Notes under the pieces: model-generated
Seen by the model: only the letters and a program-made list of their open reading frames with translations
The model's database searches: none
Told to the model about the DNA's origin: nothing
Source of the DNA: Ursus arctos
Lineage: Eukaryota > Chordata > Mammalia > Carnivora > Ursidae
Reading direction: 5' to 3'
Length of the DNA: 64,000 bases
NCBI RefSeq assembly: GCF_023065955.2
Contig: NW_026622986.1
Coordinates: 18,315,848-18,379,847, forward strand
In this document: in pieces, positions 44,084 through 55,320 of the stretch
How positions within the stretch are numbered: position 1 is the stretch's first letter
Layout of the letters: each line of letters begins with the position of its first letter
Translations under genes and position numbers: made by a program

Positions 44084-46430
44084 TTGTCCCAACAACACTT
44101 TTTTTAAAAAAAGAATTTTCAACCTGGACTAAATAGCTGTTTTCCCCCCATTTCTATGAACTCTGAAGAAGTATCCAAATGGCATATAATTATTTTGAGA
44201 ACAAGAGCCTAAATATATAAATTAATCCCATTCAACTTTCTTTCAGGCAAATCGCTTCCATCTGCTTCGTATCTGTATGAATCATAAGGACTGCTGGAAG
44301 GACTCAGGAATCTGGTATCAATGAGAAAACCCCAATCAAAGCAAGTGTGAGCTTTGAAAATAAACCACCATTGTGTTTGGATAATAGCCCATTAACAAAG
44401 GTTAATTTTCCTTAAATCGCAGCGCATTTTGATTTTCTAGAATGAACTTCAAGCAATTAGAGTCTGTTGGGTAAACTTTTAAAACAAAATCTGAATGCAT
44501 TGTTCCGAGCAATCGTGTAAAAATACATTTTTTAAATTAACATTCATTTTTAAAATTTAAAAAAAGATCAGCAAGAAACTCGTTTAAGCAAATAAGAAGC
44601 AAGCTGATGAACTTCAGCATTCCCCAGAAACTCAGAACATTCGTTTTTAGCTTATAGACTAATGAATCCTAAATGGAGACTGTTTCAGAGAGAAAGAACT
44701 TTGTTTTCCTTCTGTGGGAAATGGAAAGGGTGCTAATTAGGAATATGAAGCATTATGACATAATGAAACTACTGAATTGCTCCAAATTTGTCCTGAATTT
44801 TGTTAGCTCCAGGGCTATGGCAGTAATTTCACTCTCTATCTTGTGTCCAAGAATCGGCTACCATCTGCCTCAGAGTAAGTTTACCTATGTTGGCATTTTT
44901 ACTACCAAGCTAATTGTTTATTTATTTAACTAATGGATTCTGTCCTCATTAGAGCCTGTTATTATATTCAAATGTGATTTGAGTCCGGAAAGGAATATAC
45001 TATATTTTTAAAATTTGAAGCTATCTGTTGGGTCTTTTCAGGTTTTTGTTTTCGACATTCATATAAATAAAATTAAACAGAACTGCAAGCGAAGAGGTAA
45101 AATCCCCATATAAATCTGTTCTGATTTTTAAAAAAAAGAAGAAGAGAAAAAGAAGATTAGCCCATGTCCTCCTGGCCAAATCTGGGCTCTACAAATATTC
45201 TCATAAAATAATTCTTCATCCCTATTCACATTTTCCCCTGTACAACTATGGAAATATAAAAGGTCTGTCTGTTCAATTTCTTCCCTGAGGGTCAAAGGCA
45301 AGATATCAGCTGTACCTCTCCATTAGGGGTGTAGAGGTACAGAGTCCTCTGCTTCCAAATGGCCTGTGTCATGTCAGACCTCCTTCCAGAAAGAAGGATG
45401 CATACAGTTGCATCCTTTCCTTCTGGATTTTATATATAATTATATAATATAATGCAATATAATATATATTACACACACATATGCATAATTTAGTTAATTT
45501 CTTCTGACTGTGCTCTTGACTTGGTTCTGACATTATTTCCAATTTTTTCCTAGAGCTGGGTTGCTTAGAGCACAGATTCTCCATCCAAGTCCTGCTACCT
45601 TCTTTTCTAAGGGACTCCAATCTCAAAACTCTTTTGCTGGTCCTTCCAGATTGTGATCTCTCCTCTGGAAACTTGAGGAGTCACCCCTGAGGCTGAGCAC
45701 CAGGCTTGCCCAGAAACTCCTATTCTCATTTTTAGCTTCCTTCCCAGGTCAGGTGCACGAGGATTCATTTCTCCTGGTGGGGAAAGAGGTGATAGGGTAT
45801 AAGAGTGAGAGAAGACATCCCTGGGCGTAATTGAGGTTCACTTCAAACCACTTTCTTAACCAACTGACCTGCTGCCAAAATGCGTTGAGTCACTGACTAA
45901 ATCTTCTCCAGTGTCCCCTGCAGGGGGCAGCAGGGAAGAGCTGTGCCAAAATTCCAGCTCCCAGCCCCAGCTACACCCTCCATGGCCAACCAGTCCCTTG
46001 TGCCGTTAAATGGGTCAGACACTTGGAGTCCGTGAGGTGTAGGGCTTAAATCATCTGAGACGCTGGAGGATTCTCAGATCCCAAGCAGTGACTCTTTATA
46101 TCAACCCTGATTAGTACAATAGGGTCATCTGATAGTTAATTTTTTGCATTTTGCTGATATTAAGACTTGTTCTCTCTCTCTCTCTCGTTTTTAGGATTTG
46201 CTTTCTCTTTAAATAAAATGTTGCTAATCCTGTTTAATTACTCCCATTTGTGTGGTTGCAGGAAAATGCTGCAGAGAAAGACATGGCTCTGTTTCCCATT
46301 GTGTGAGCCAGTTGTGTTTTGTAACACACGTGATTTGATTTCTTATTTTGACATTTTTGCATTATTTCAATTGTTATTTTTATTTTCTTAAATACAATTT
46401 AAGCACCAAGTATAGAAGTTGCACAAATAT
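44084..46430. other. No gene or repeat recognised
   Basis: AT-rich. It includes a TATATAATTATATAATATAATGC-type AT tract at 45425-45475 and a (TC)n run at 46170-46186. A GC-richer patch with CCCTGCAGGGGGCAGCAGGG lies at 45915-45934. No gene. Confidence 0.35.
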
Positions 46431-47006
46431 ATCTTAATTCTTTTTCTCTCATTATTGAGGTATACGGGACATTAATAACCTGCAAATATTTAAAGTGTAC
46501 GACTCAATACGCTTTGAGGCATATACCCTTAAAACCATGTCCTCAGTCAAGATAATCAGCATTGATCACTCCTAAAAGTTTCTTCATGCTCTTTTGTTTC
46601 CTCATGCGCTCTGCTTACTACCTTCACCTCTATTCCCAGGAAACTAGCATGCTGTTTTCTGTCATTGAGATTAGTTTGCATGTTCTAGAACTTTATATAA
46701 ATGGAATCAAGCATTATGTACTTTTTTGAGGAGACTGGAGATCTGACTTCTTTCAGTGAACATAATTAGGTTGAGATTAATCCATATTGTGTGTATCAGT
46801 GATCTTCTCCTTTTTATTATATAAAATACTGTATTTTATTTATCCATTTGCTTATTGATGGACTTGGGGGTTTTCCAGTTTGGGGCCATTACAAACAAAG
46901 CTGCTATGAACATTCTAGTATTTCTGTGAACAGAGGCTTTTCTTCCTCTTGGGTAAGTACCTAAAGTTAAAATAACTGGATCATTAAGTAGTTATATGTT
47001 TAACTT

Positions 47007-47221
47007 TTTTTTTTAAGATTTATTTATTTATTTTTGAGAGAGAGAGAAGGAGAGTGTGCAAGGGGTGGGGAGGCACAGAGGGAGAAGAAGAGAGAATCTC
47101 AAGCAGACCTCTGGCTGAGTATGGACCCCAGGGCAGGGTCTGGATTCTATGACCCTGAGATCATGACCTGAGCCGAAATGAAGAGTCAGGTGCTTAACTG
47201 ACTGATCCACCCAGGCGCCCC
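47007..47221 (-). mobile_element. SINEC, ordinary type, nested in old L1
   Basis: Poly(T), AAGATTTATTTATTTATTTTTGAG, CTCAAGCAGACCTCTGGCTG, GAGATCATGACCTGAGCC, CCACCCAGGCGCCCC. Target duplication TATATGTTTAACTT (46993) and TATAGGTTTAACTT (47222), one mismatch. Confidence 0.96.
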
Positions 47222-47250
47222 TATAGGTTTAACTTCTTAAGAAACTGCCA

Positions 47251-47464
47251 AACTTGCTTCACTTAACATAATCCCCTCCAGTTCCATCCATGTTGATGCA
47301 AATGGTGGGTATTCATTGTTTCTCATGGCTGAATAATATTCCATTGTCTACATGGACCACATCTTCTTTATCCATTCATCTGTCGATTAATGAATCATGG
47401 AACACTACATCAAAAACTAATTAAGTACTATGCTGGAGCTAACTGAATATATTAAAAAAAAGAA

Positions 47465-47508
<44 letters not shown>
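47251..47508 (+). mobile_element. Twin-primed (5'-inverted) carnivore L1 insertion
   Basis: 47251-47388 is antisense L1 ORF2/3' sequence (TTCACTTAACATAATCCCCTCC, CATGGCTGAATAATATTCCATTG). 47389-47508 is sense carnivore L1 3' UTR (TGAATCATGGAACACTACATC) ending in an A-rich tail that has become (AAAG)n. The direct repeat AAGAAACTGCCA flanks the whole unit (47239-47250 and 47509-47520). So one event produced both halves, the hallmark of twin priming during target-primed reverse transcription. Confidence 0.9.

Positions 47509-47512
<4 letters not shown>
47461..47512. repeat. (AAAG)n microsatellite in L1 tail
   Basis: About 13 units of AAAG grown from the poly(A) tail of the twin-primed L1. Confidence 0.97.
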
Positions 47513-47760
47513 AACTGCCAGTCTCTTTCCAGAGTGGCTGTCCCTCTTTATGTCCCCACCAGTAAAGTACAAGACTTTCAGTCCCTCCACAACCTCACCA
47601 ACTCTTGATGTGGCCACAGTCTTTTTAATTTTAGACGTTCTTGTAGCTATGTAGTGGTATCTCGTTGTGATTTTAATTTATATTTGCATGACAACTAATG
47701 GCGCTGAGAATTTTTTCACGTGCTTATTTGCCTCCGTATGTCTTCATTCTAAAATTCCCG

Positions 47761-48054
47761 TTCAAAAATGAAAAAAAAAATGTGAGAAGCTCTTACGTGA
47801 TCAATCACTACCAGTGGGAGTCAGGGCTGGCACTCTGGTAACGAACAAATCAGTCTCTCTCGATGTTCTGTCCTCCAGTCACGTAAATGAAGTTTCTCCT
47901 GTGGTTTCACATGGGTTCGTCTTCATTGCTTCAATACAGAAGAGCATAAGTAAGCTTCAAGTATCTTTGTATGTCATCAAACTAATAATTCCCCTTCGAA
48001 AGTCAGTGCTGAGAATAGCACTGCAGTTCAGAGCATGTCACGGGGAACTTTCCA
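47761..48054. other. Nothing recognised
   Basis: No repeat or gene seen; a 100-codon frame at 47814-48116 has no recognised domain and overlaps the L2 piece that follows. Confidence 0.4.
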
Positions 48055-48165
48055 TATTTGTGGAATGCCTCCTAGAGGACAGACACTGGCCTGTGCCTTG
48101 CAGTGCTGACGGATGAGACACTGTCCTCAAGGAGCTCACAGTATTGTAGGAGAACCTTACTGGAA
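48055..48165 (-). mobile_element. L2 3'-end fragment
   Basis: GACAGACACTGGCCTGTGCC, GAGACACTGTCCTCAAGGAGCTCACAG and ATTGTAGGAGAACC match the reverse of the L2 3' end. Confidence 0.7.
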
Positions 48166-48454
48166 TATCCCAAGTTCTGAAGTAGCATATCTCTTTAAGG
48201 AAATAAATGAATACATGAATATGTAAATAAATATCGCAATAATCAAAACACTTAAATCCCGGGGCTATGATCAGGCAAACCAGAATTTAGCAAACTGGCT
48301 TTCTATTCTGAAACCTTTAAAATGTATGCATTTGGTGCCACTGCAGTGTGGGTCACAGAAAAACTCCGGTTCAACTGTGCTTAAACTATGTTGATAAAAT
48401 CATGTGTGAGTCATACTGGCTCAAGCACCAAGCAAGATATTTTATATATGTATC

Positions 48455-48610
48455 ATCTTTTATCTTTACTACGACCCACCAAGTCTGAGCTTATAAACCT
48501 ATTTTATAGACGAAGGGACTCAGTGTTGAAATAACTCCTCTAAAATTAATCAATCACCAATTTCCAGAAGTAAAATTAAACCCAGATCCATCAGACTCCG
48601 TGACACTTGG
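48455..48610 (-). mobile_element. MIR SINE
   Basis: TTATAAACCTATTTTATAGACGAAGGGACTC, AAAATTAATCAATCACC and AACCCAGATCCATCAGACTCCG match the reverse complement of MIR. Confidence 0.75.
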
Positions 48611-49984
48611 CACCCATCTTTTGTTGGTGCCTAGAAAAATCCACGTCTCATGTGACCTCTCCCTAGAAAAAAATCACCTTGTACTCTGCTCTAACTTTGC
48701 TTCTTTCAATCAATAACGCCTTAGAAATAAGAATAAGCTGGTTAGAACGTCAAAAAAGGTCTACACAACAAAAACAAATATTCTGGTGGCCCATTTTCAG
48801 ATATGTATGTTTAAAACTCCTCTAGAAAAAAAAAAGTGGCATCTTAATGCCAAGTCCTATTTCGATCATTCATTTCCAGATTGGAAGCAGACACACACCC
48901 TGGGCTCGATTACACTGTGAGGTGTTGACAGAATTTACTCCTCCAGAGAACTCAGCAAAGCTTTGAGGTCAAGAGCTTCATTTGAGGCTTTTTGCGATTC
49001 TCTGCTGGGGCTGCTGACCTAGCTGAATACATATGGAGACTCTTCCAGGCTCTCAGCTCTGTGCAGAATGTTCAGAGAATAGCAGCGAGGAAAATGCTAG
49101 AGACCTGGGCTCAAGGCTTCCTAGTTCTGGTAGAGTTCAGGCTACAGCAGAAAGCATTGGCCCATGGGGACGGTGTGCACTTTCTGTGTTTTTGGAGGAA
49201 GCAGCTGTGACCTGTTGTTATTGGCCACTCCAGCATGGTCCGTGTGCCCGGGGACTTTCTTGTAAGGTAAAGATAAACAGCAAAGGGAATAGGGAGCTCT
49301 GTCCCCTGTAGCATCACGATTGAATGAGGACCCCGTGAACTCAGAGAACTAACCTGAAAAATAAACAGAAACCCACTTTTCATTCTCTGCTTCAGCTGAT
49401 GCATTTGGGAGCCTCTGCTTGGGCCCAGAACTGGGTGAGGCCTGGAAACAGATCCAAAGAAAGTATGGTCCGAGTGGGAAGCCTCTGAGGTAGGTTGGAC
49501 TTTACAGCTAGTGCGTCATTTTACAAATTGAAGGTTTGTGGTGGGGAGAGGTCTAGCAGAACCATTTTCCAATTGCATGTGTTCTCTTATGTCTGGGTGT
49601 CACATTTTGGTAATTCTTGAAATATTTCAAATGTTTCCACAATTTTTATATTTGATCTGTGATCAGTGATCGCAACTCACTGAAAGCTCAGCTGATGGTC
49701 AGTAGTTTTTAGCACTAACGTGTTTTTTAAAGTATGTACACTGTTTTTGTAGACATAATTCCGTTATACACTTAATAGACTACGGTGTACATATAACTTT
49801 TATATGCACTGGGAAACCAAAACCTTCATTTGACTCCCTTTGTTGAGATATTTGCCTTATTGCAGTGGTCTGGACCTGGCCCACGATATTTCCAGGGTAC
49901 GCTGGTGCGTACTTGTGGAATTCTGTGGTCCCCACCCTTTCCCAGCCACACCCCCCCACGCAGGCTTCACGAAGACTAGGCCAG
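48611..49984. other. No gene or repeat recognised
   Basis: Moderately GC-rich around 49000-49480. Open frames on both strands (up to 97 codons) overlap each other and show no recognised domain. Confidence 0.4.
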
Positions 49985-50220
49985 TTTTGCTCACCATTGT
50001 GTAATTGTCAGTTAGGACAGCGTCTGACTCACAGTAGGGACTCACTGATCTTAGTTTGCCCCTTACCATCATTCGCCACCACGCAGCAGAATTGGCCTCC
50101 AACGTATGCTGCTGACCTGTCATTTGCCCACTCGAGAGCTTGGGATGCCTTCTAACTGTCCTTAGGGTAAAATTGGACTTACGTAGTAGCAGGGCGTACA
50201 AGACTCTTGACAGCCTGACC
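49985..50220 (+). mobile_element. L2 fragments, plus strand
   Basis: TTTTGCTCACCATTGTGTAA and GCGTCTGACTCACAGTAGGGACTC resemble the L2 3' end. CTTAGGGTAAAATTGGACTTACG resembles an L2 segment that normally lies upstream, so the two pieces are out of order. Confidence 0.45.
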
Positions 50221-50356
50221 TGACCCTATTGTTAAGTGTATTTATTAAGCACCTACTACATACCAGGCACTGTGTGGTCGCTAGGAATTTATCAGCAGAC
50301 AAAACAAAGATTTTGCCCTTTGGTGGGTGGAGATGTACAACAAAGAAGTAATTTTT

Positions 50357-50551
50357 TTTTAAGATTTATTTAGTTGAGAGAGAACACGAGCGGGAGGGGC
50401 AGAGGGAGCGGGGGAGAGAACCTCAAGCAGACTCTGCACTGAGGGCAGAGGGTGGAGCCCGACTTGGAGCTCAATCCCACAACCCTGAGATCTCGACCTG
50501 AGCCGAAGCCAAGAGTTAGAAGCTTAAGTGACTGCACCACCCAGGTGCCCC
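50357..50551 (-). mobile_element. SINEC, inserted in L2
   Basis: TTTTAAGATTTATTTAGTTGAG, GAACACGAGCGGGAGGGGC, AACCCTGAGATCTCGACC, CACCACCCAGGTGCCCC. Perfect target duplication AAGAAGTAATTTTT at 50343-50356 and 50552-50565. Confidence 0.96.
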
Positions 50552-52466
50552 AAGAAGTAATTTTTAGAGTGTGGTAGACGGCAATACATGCTGTGATAAG
50601 AAAGAAAAGTTGAGCAGGGTGCCAGGGAAAGGCAACGTCAGGGGCTCATGGGAGTTTGCAATTTTCAGTAGGATGGTCAGCGTGGGCCTGATTGAGGAGA
50701 CGTTTGGGCAAACGTTGATTTCTGGGGATGGCTTCCAGCAGAAGGAATGGCCGGTGCAAAGCCATAAGGGCAGGAGCATGTCCGTGTGTTTGAGGAACAC
50801 CAGGAAGGTCAGTGTGGCTGGAGCAGCGTGAAGGTCCAGGTCACGTACAGGCAGTAAGACAGAGAGACACAATGGGAGTTCAGGTCATACTGTTGGTTGT
50901 TGTAATGACTTAGACTTCTTTCCCCTCTAATTTTGAGAGTTTATTTGAGCAAAAATCTATTCAAATTGGACAGCGCCAAACTGGAAGTTGTTAGGCGTGC
51001 TCCCAACTTAGACTTTAACTTTGAATAGCATGGCAAACCACTTCAGAACATTGAGGAGAGAAAAGATGTATTCTGACCTAAGTCACTACATACATTCTGC
51101 TCACTACTCTGCTGAGCATAGATGGTCAGGGAACGAGGTCAGCGGGGGAGCACTGCGGTAATCTAGGTGATTTGAATCATGGTGGTAGGCGAGGAGGTGT
51201 GCCCAGAGCCTGCCCCTTCCTCAGTTTGCCATGTACCTGGGTAGAGCAGACTTTCAGTTGGAGAAAGCCCTCAGGCAAAAGAATGCATATTCCAGCAGAT
51301 GGAAGGTGGCATCAGAGGTCAGGCCTGAGGAAAATGAACAGGGCACCAAAGCAGGGTCACCCACAGTGAGGACTGTGACATCAAGAAAAGGAAGCTTACT
51401 CTGGGAAAATAGCCTAGTGGGTGGACGGGGCAGTCTAGAAGGGCTGCTGGACAGCACTGAGGGCGCCAGTGAGGCTCAGGGACATGAAGGTAAGGCCTGA
51501 TAATGTGGCTACGGGCTGTGCCACGGCCAAGTTCAGCTGTATGGGTGTGGCATGATAGAGTGTGCAAAGAAAGGAGTGATTGCGATGAATGATTGGGGAA
51601 TTTAACCTGAGTAAGACAGGGAGAGGTGGTGTCAGAAAGGTGAGGGAGAATGGAAGGTGACAGGACCAGTGGGTAAGAAAGCCCTCAAAAGTTGCAGAAT
51701 TAAGGCACCAGAAAGAGTGAGCTAGGGAGATAGTGAGTGAGTGTTGGTCAGGGTGGGATGTGTGAAATTGAGGCGAGGGAAGAGTACAGATTACTGATGA
51801 AGTTCTAGGGTATAGCCGTGAGAATGAGGAACTGAGGCAAGGGGGTGGACCAGATCACAGGCAGAGAGAAGCTTCTCGAACAGAGAAGCCTGTCAGAAGG
51901 ATCATATTTGGGAACATTGGAATTTCCGGAAATGAAGATATTCTTGTGATGGAGAGAGTGGCAATGAGTCGGTGCCAAATCACCAAGAAACAAGAGGGAA
52001 ATTCCTGGGGATTAGCAGTAGAGTAGAATGTGATAGAACTTGTAGACTTTAGAGCCAGAGCTAGCATATCTGTTGGCTTAATTTCTTACCATTCTTCTCC
52101 ATCCAAACTCCTACTACCAACAAAAACAAACATCTTTTGAGAGCTTACTGTGGACCACTACTGAACAGAGAACTTTACTGAATTAACTCAATCCTCCTAA
52201 CAATCCCAGGGAACACGGATTATGGTCATTTTTTCACACCCTTAAGGAAAATGGATAAGGGAGAAGTTAGGGAACTTCCCAGTGATAAACCACTGGTAAG
52301 TAAGAGAGGGAGATGAAAATTCAGGCAGGGTTTCCACTGAGGCTTACACTGTAGCCATACCACTTTAATGTTTTTCTCGACCAGGACTGAGATCTTGGCA
52401 AGCAGCACCCTCAGAACACGTCTTCGCCTGGATAATACATGCCAAATCAACGTTGATCCTTTGGGG

Positions 52467-52635
52467 CAGTCCTACTCAAAGCAGAGTCCATGGCTGCGCG
52501 TCACCAGGAGCTCCTTAGAAATGCAAATTCTCACACTCCACGCCAGACCCCAAGATTTAGAATCTCAGGGATGGGACTCAGGAATCTGTTTTAACAAAGC
52601 CCTCCAGGTGATTTTTATGCATTCTAAAATTTCAA
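52467..52635 (-). mobile_element. MER5A-like hAT-Charlie MITE
   Basis: CAGTCCTACTCAAAGCAGAGTCC, AGCTCCTTAGAAATGCAAATTC, CTCAGGGATGGGACTCAGG, AATCTGTTTTAACAAAGCCC and TCCAGGTGATTTTTATGCA match MER5A in reverse. It sits within the long L2. Confidence 0.88.
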
Positions 52636-53560
52636 AAGCCCTGTGTGAACCCTCCCAAGTCCAGTATCTTGAGTATGGATTTGAAATATAATATTAAATT
52701 CAAAGAATTGCAACATGACCTCCTCTGTCATTTTAACTCTATTTTATGGCCTAATCTGATCCACACTTTTTACAAATCAAGCCATCTATCCTTCTGTATA
52801 CAGTTAGAGTTCTTAATCCACTTTGTGGTATTGACAGGGGCTGAAGATAGGGAAGAAGAAGAGAGTGTGTAAGACAGATGATGAGCTCAAGCTCAGATCT
52901 GTTAAATGGGAGACATGCTCAGAGCTCCCGGGTGGTTAGTTAGCAATCTGTTGGTGGTAGAGGGCCCCAACCTGGGGTGTAGTCAGCTCTGGGGAGATAG
53001 ATCTGGGAGGCATCAGCCCACATTAGTTGAAGCTGTGATTTCAGACACAGTCGTCTATGGGGAAACTGGAGAGCCCGATGAGAAGAAAGATGAAAGACAA
53101 ATGGGTAGGGAACATCAATATTTGCGAAGTGGGCCAAGAGGGAGGAGACTGTGAACGTCTGAGAAGAAAAGACAACAGAGATATAGGAGAAAGAGAAGAG
53201 AGTGCTTAGAACTCAAGAGTTTCAATGAAGGGTTGAATTGCAGTGTTGAAAATCAGAGAAAGATCAAGGGGGATGAGAACTGAAAATAGCAATTTGGAGG
53301 TCACTGTTGGTAAGTTTTGACAGAAAGAGGGAGTAGAAAACCTTGTGAGAGCCTGAGAAGTTAGTGAGACACAGGCTACTGAGACAGGTTCCCAGCAGTG
53401 TCTCAGGGACCTCGTTGTTGAAGGGAAGAAGGTGGACAGAGTGTTAGTTTGAGAAGGAGTAGGATGAAGGGAAATATATTTTTTTAATGACGGAAGCTTT
53501 AAAATGTTTGTAAGGTGAACAGAAGACAGAGGAGAGGGATAAATTAAAGGTACAAGAAAC

Positions 53561-53699
53561 AGAAATTTATCTGCTAAGGTGAAATTTTTTTAGACTTATG
53601 ACATTTATAACATTTGGTGCTAGAACCATAAGAAATGTTTGCGAGATATGTTTACCAAATAAATGAAATTATTATTGGGATACAGTACATCCCAGAGTG
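53561..53699. other. Short AT-rich gap between L2 copies
   Basis: Nothing recognised. Confidence 0.4.
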
Positions 53700-54185
53700 A
53701 AGGGGGATAGCCCTCCCTTGAGAAGGGCTCAAGTTCCCTTCCAGATGTACTCACCTCTCTCGCCGTTGCCCACTGCTGCCCTTACTACCCCAGGTCCAGA
53801 AGCCCCTCACCGTTCTCAAAGTGCGTCACACCCTCACTGTCTCTTTGCACAAGGACTCAATGGCTTTGCATCAGGTTTTACCTCTGTCTAAAGTATCCTT
53901 TCGCCTACTCATCCTTTGAGAGTCCTCTCCAGTATCAGCTTCACCGTGAAGCCTCTTCTCTGTAAGCTGGAATTCATTGCTGTCTCCTAAGGGCCACGAC
54001 AGCCTTGTGTTCTTAGGTCTTGTGGACCCTTCACAAATTCTCTGCCATCACGTTGTATGCCTGTCTGAATTTCCTTCGTTAGACTGGAAACAGGCTTTTA
54101 CCTGCCTATAACCAGCTCCTCAGATAGTGCTTGGCACATAATAAGCATTAGAGACTGATGACCAAATGAACGAGTGAAAGAAAAT
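53700..54185 (+). mobile_element. L2 LINE 3' end
   Basis: CACTGTCTCTTTGCACAAGGAC, ACTCATCCTTTGAGAGTCC, TTCACCGTGAAGCCTCTTC, CTTCGTTAGACTGGAAACAGGC, CAGATAGTGCTTGGCACATAATAAGC. This is the L2 3' coding end and UTR in the sense direction, opposite to the preceding L2. Confidence 0.8.
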
Positions 54186-54221
54186 TGAATATTGGCTTTC
54201 CAAAACTATACATCTTTAAAA

Positions 54222-54425
54222 AAATTTTTTAAGATTGATTTATTTATTTGAGAGAGAGAGAGAGAGAACACAAGTAGGAGAGGCAGAGGGGAGGGAGAGA
54301 GAATCTCAAACAGACTCTGAGCTGAACGTGGAACCAGCGTGGGGCCCGATCTCATGTCCCAAGATCACAGCTTGAGCTGCAACCAATAGTCATTTGCTTA
54401 ACCAACTGCACCACTCAGGCGCCCC
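54222..54425 (-). mobile_element. SINEC, diverged
   Basis: TTTTTTAAGATTGATTTATTTATTTG, (GA)n, CTCAAACAGACTCTGAGCTGAA, GGCCCGATCTCATG, CCACTCAGGCGCCCCC. Imperfect target duplication AAAACTATACATCTTTAAAA (54202) and AAAGCTACACATTTTTTAAAA (54427). Confidence 0.93.
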
Positions 54426-54445
54426 CAAAGCTACACATTTTTTAA

Positions 54446-54886
54446 AAGAAGCTCAGTAAAAATCAGCCTATTGGTTCATCTCAGGAAATACAGAGACACT
54501 TTTGAAGACACTGAAACATCAAAACCTAGAGCAACAGAATTATGGTCACTCTGTCAAAATTATAAAAGGTTTTCATCAGGCCTGCCTAACATGAGCACAT
54601 GGACAGAGCAAAACTATCATCCTACGACTCTCAGAAACAGAAATGTGTGATTTGGGTAATACACAGAACAATTGGAATTTTTATAAACGTATTTGCTAGC
54701 CAAAAGACCCTTGAAGGGTGCTGGGTCTCTCCTAAGTTCTACAGAATGATCTGAGAAGTCCATTATTCTTTCCAGTGGTTGGTTTATGAAAAGTCAGGCA
54801 ACAGAATTCTGGTCAATGAGGCATGAGGGAAGTGTCTTAGGAGCCCACATCAAAGAGTTTTTCTCATTCTTTTTCTTTTTTTCTTA
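54446..54886. other. Nothing recognised
   Basis: AT-rich DNA up to the T-rich tract that borders the U6 pseudogene. No gene. Confidence 0.4.
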
Positions 54887-54984
54887 GTATAGAACGCTTC
54901 ATGAACTTGCATGTCATTCTTGCACAGGGCCCATGCTTCTCTGTTTCATTCCAGTTTTAGTAAATGTGCTGCTGAAGCAAACAC
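54887..54984 (-). pseudogene. U6 snRNA pseudogene
   Basis: On the plus strand the text runs TATAGAACGCTTCATGAAC, TTGCATGTCATTCTTGCAC, AGGGCCCATGCTTCTCTG, TTTCATTCCAGTTTTAG, TAAATGTGCTGCTGAAGC. This is the reverse complement of nearly all of U6, the spliceosomal RNA that pairs with the 5' splice site and forms the catalytic core. Numerous substitutions, a small deletion in the region before ATTAGCATG, and damage in the ACAGAGA box (its complement TCTCTGT survives, flanks changed) show it is not functional. The T-rich tract to its left (54855-54883) is the A-rich tail of a minus-strand retrocopy, so it was probably mobilised by L1. No U6 promoter is evident. Confidence 0.9.
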
Positions 54985-55050
54985 AAATTTTCTCTTTCCT
55001 AACAGGGATCCAAGAAAGGGACTTATTTTCTTATACTCTTTGGACATGTA

Positions 55051-55225
55051 TCAAGATGTGATGCCTGGAGCTATTGCAGCCATATTGTGACCAGGAGGTG
55101 ACAAGCCTGAGGAGAAAAGCCAATGCAGTGAGGATGGCAGAAGAGAAAAGTAGAAAGATCGGGGTCCCTGGTGGTCATGTTGAGCCACTGCATTAACCAA
55201 CTCTACAAGGGCTCTACCTCTAGAC
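55051..55225. other. Repeat-like sequence next to CTT tract
   Basis: TTGAGCCACTGCATTAACCAACTC and CTACCTCTAGACTTCTT, resuming after the tract as TTTACATGAAACTACAAATG, resemble a dispersed mammalian repeat 3' end (LTR- or LINE-like). I cannot name it. The CTT tract seems to have expanded inside it. Confidence 0.35.
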
Positions 55226-55320
55226 TTCTTCTTCTTCTTCTTCTTCTTCTTTTGCTTCTTCTTCTTCTTCTTCTTCTTCTTCTTCTTTTGCTTCTGCTTC
55301 TGCTTCTGCTTCTTCTTTTT
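55225..55320. repeat. Compound (CTT)n / (CTGCTT)n tract
   Basis: Two long CTT blocks separated by CTTTTGCTTC, then CTGCTTCTGCTTCTGCTTC and CTTCTTTTTAC, about 95 bp in total. On the minus strand it is (AAG)n, a homopurine GAA-type tract. It reads as poly-Lys/Gln in one frame, giving a spurious 136-codon open frame. Confidence 0.97.

Larger units (their letters stand above)
46431..47760 (-). mobile_element. Old L1 (L1M-type), host of two later insertions
   Basis: The reverse strand of an old L1 3' part: ATTATTGAGGTATACGGGAC, TGCATGTTCTAGAACTTTATATAAATGG, TGGGGCCATTACAAACAAAGC, ATAACTGGATCATTAAGTAG, GTTTAACTTCTTAAGAAACTGCC, GTCTCTTTCCAGAGTGGC, TGTCCCCACCAGTAAAG and GTGGTATCTCGTTGTGATTTTAATTT. 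It is 5'-truncated. Its continuity is broken by a SINE at 47007-47221 and a twin-primed L1 at 47251-47508. Confidence 0.85.
50225..53560 (-). mobile_element. Long decayed L2 LINE
   Basis: From the reversed 3' end at 50228 (TATTTATTAAGCACCTACTAC; ATACCAGGCACTGTG), through GGATGGTCAGCGTGGGCC, AGAAGGAATGGCCGGTGCAAAGCC, GAACACCAGGAAGGTCAGTGTGGC, AGATGTATTCTGACCTAAGTCAC and GCGGTAATCTAGGTGATTTG. Weaker stretches between 51200 and 52460 follow, then a coding part at 53220-53510 (GAAAGATCAAGGGGGATGAG; TTGGAGGTCACTGTTGG). The purine-rich strand bias fits antisense L2. It is interrupted by a SINE (50357) and a MER5A (52467). The middle is poorly conserved and may combine more than one copy. Confidence 0.65.
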
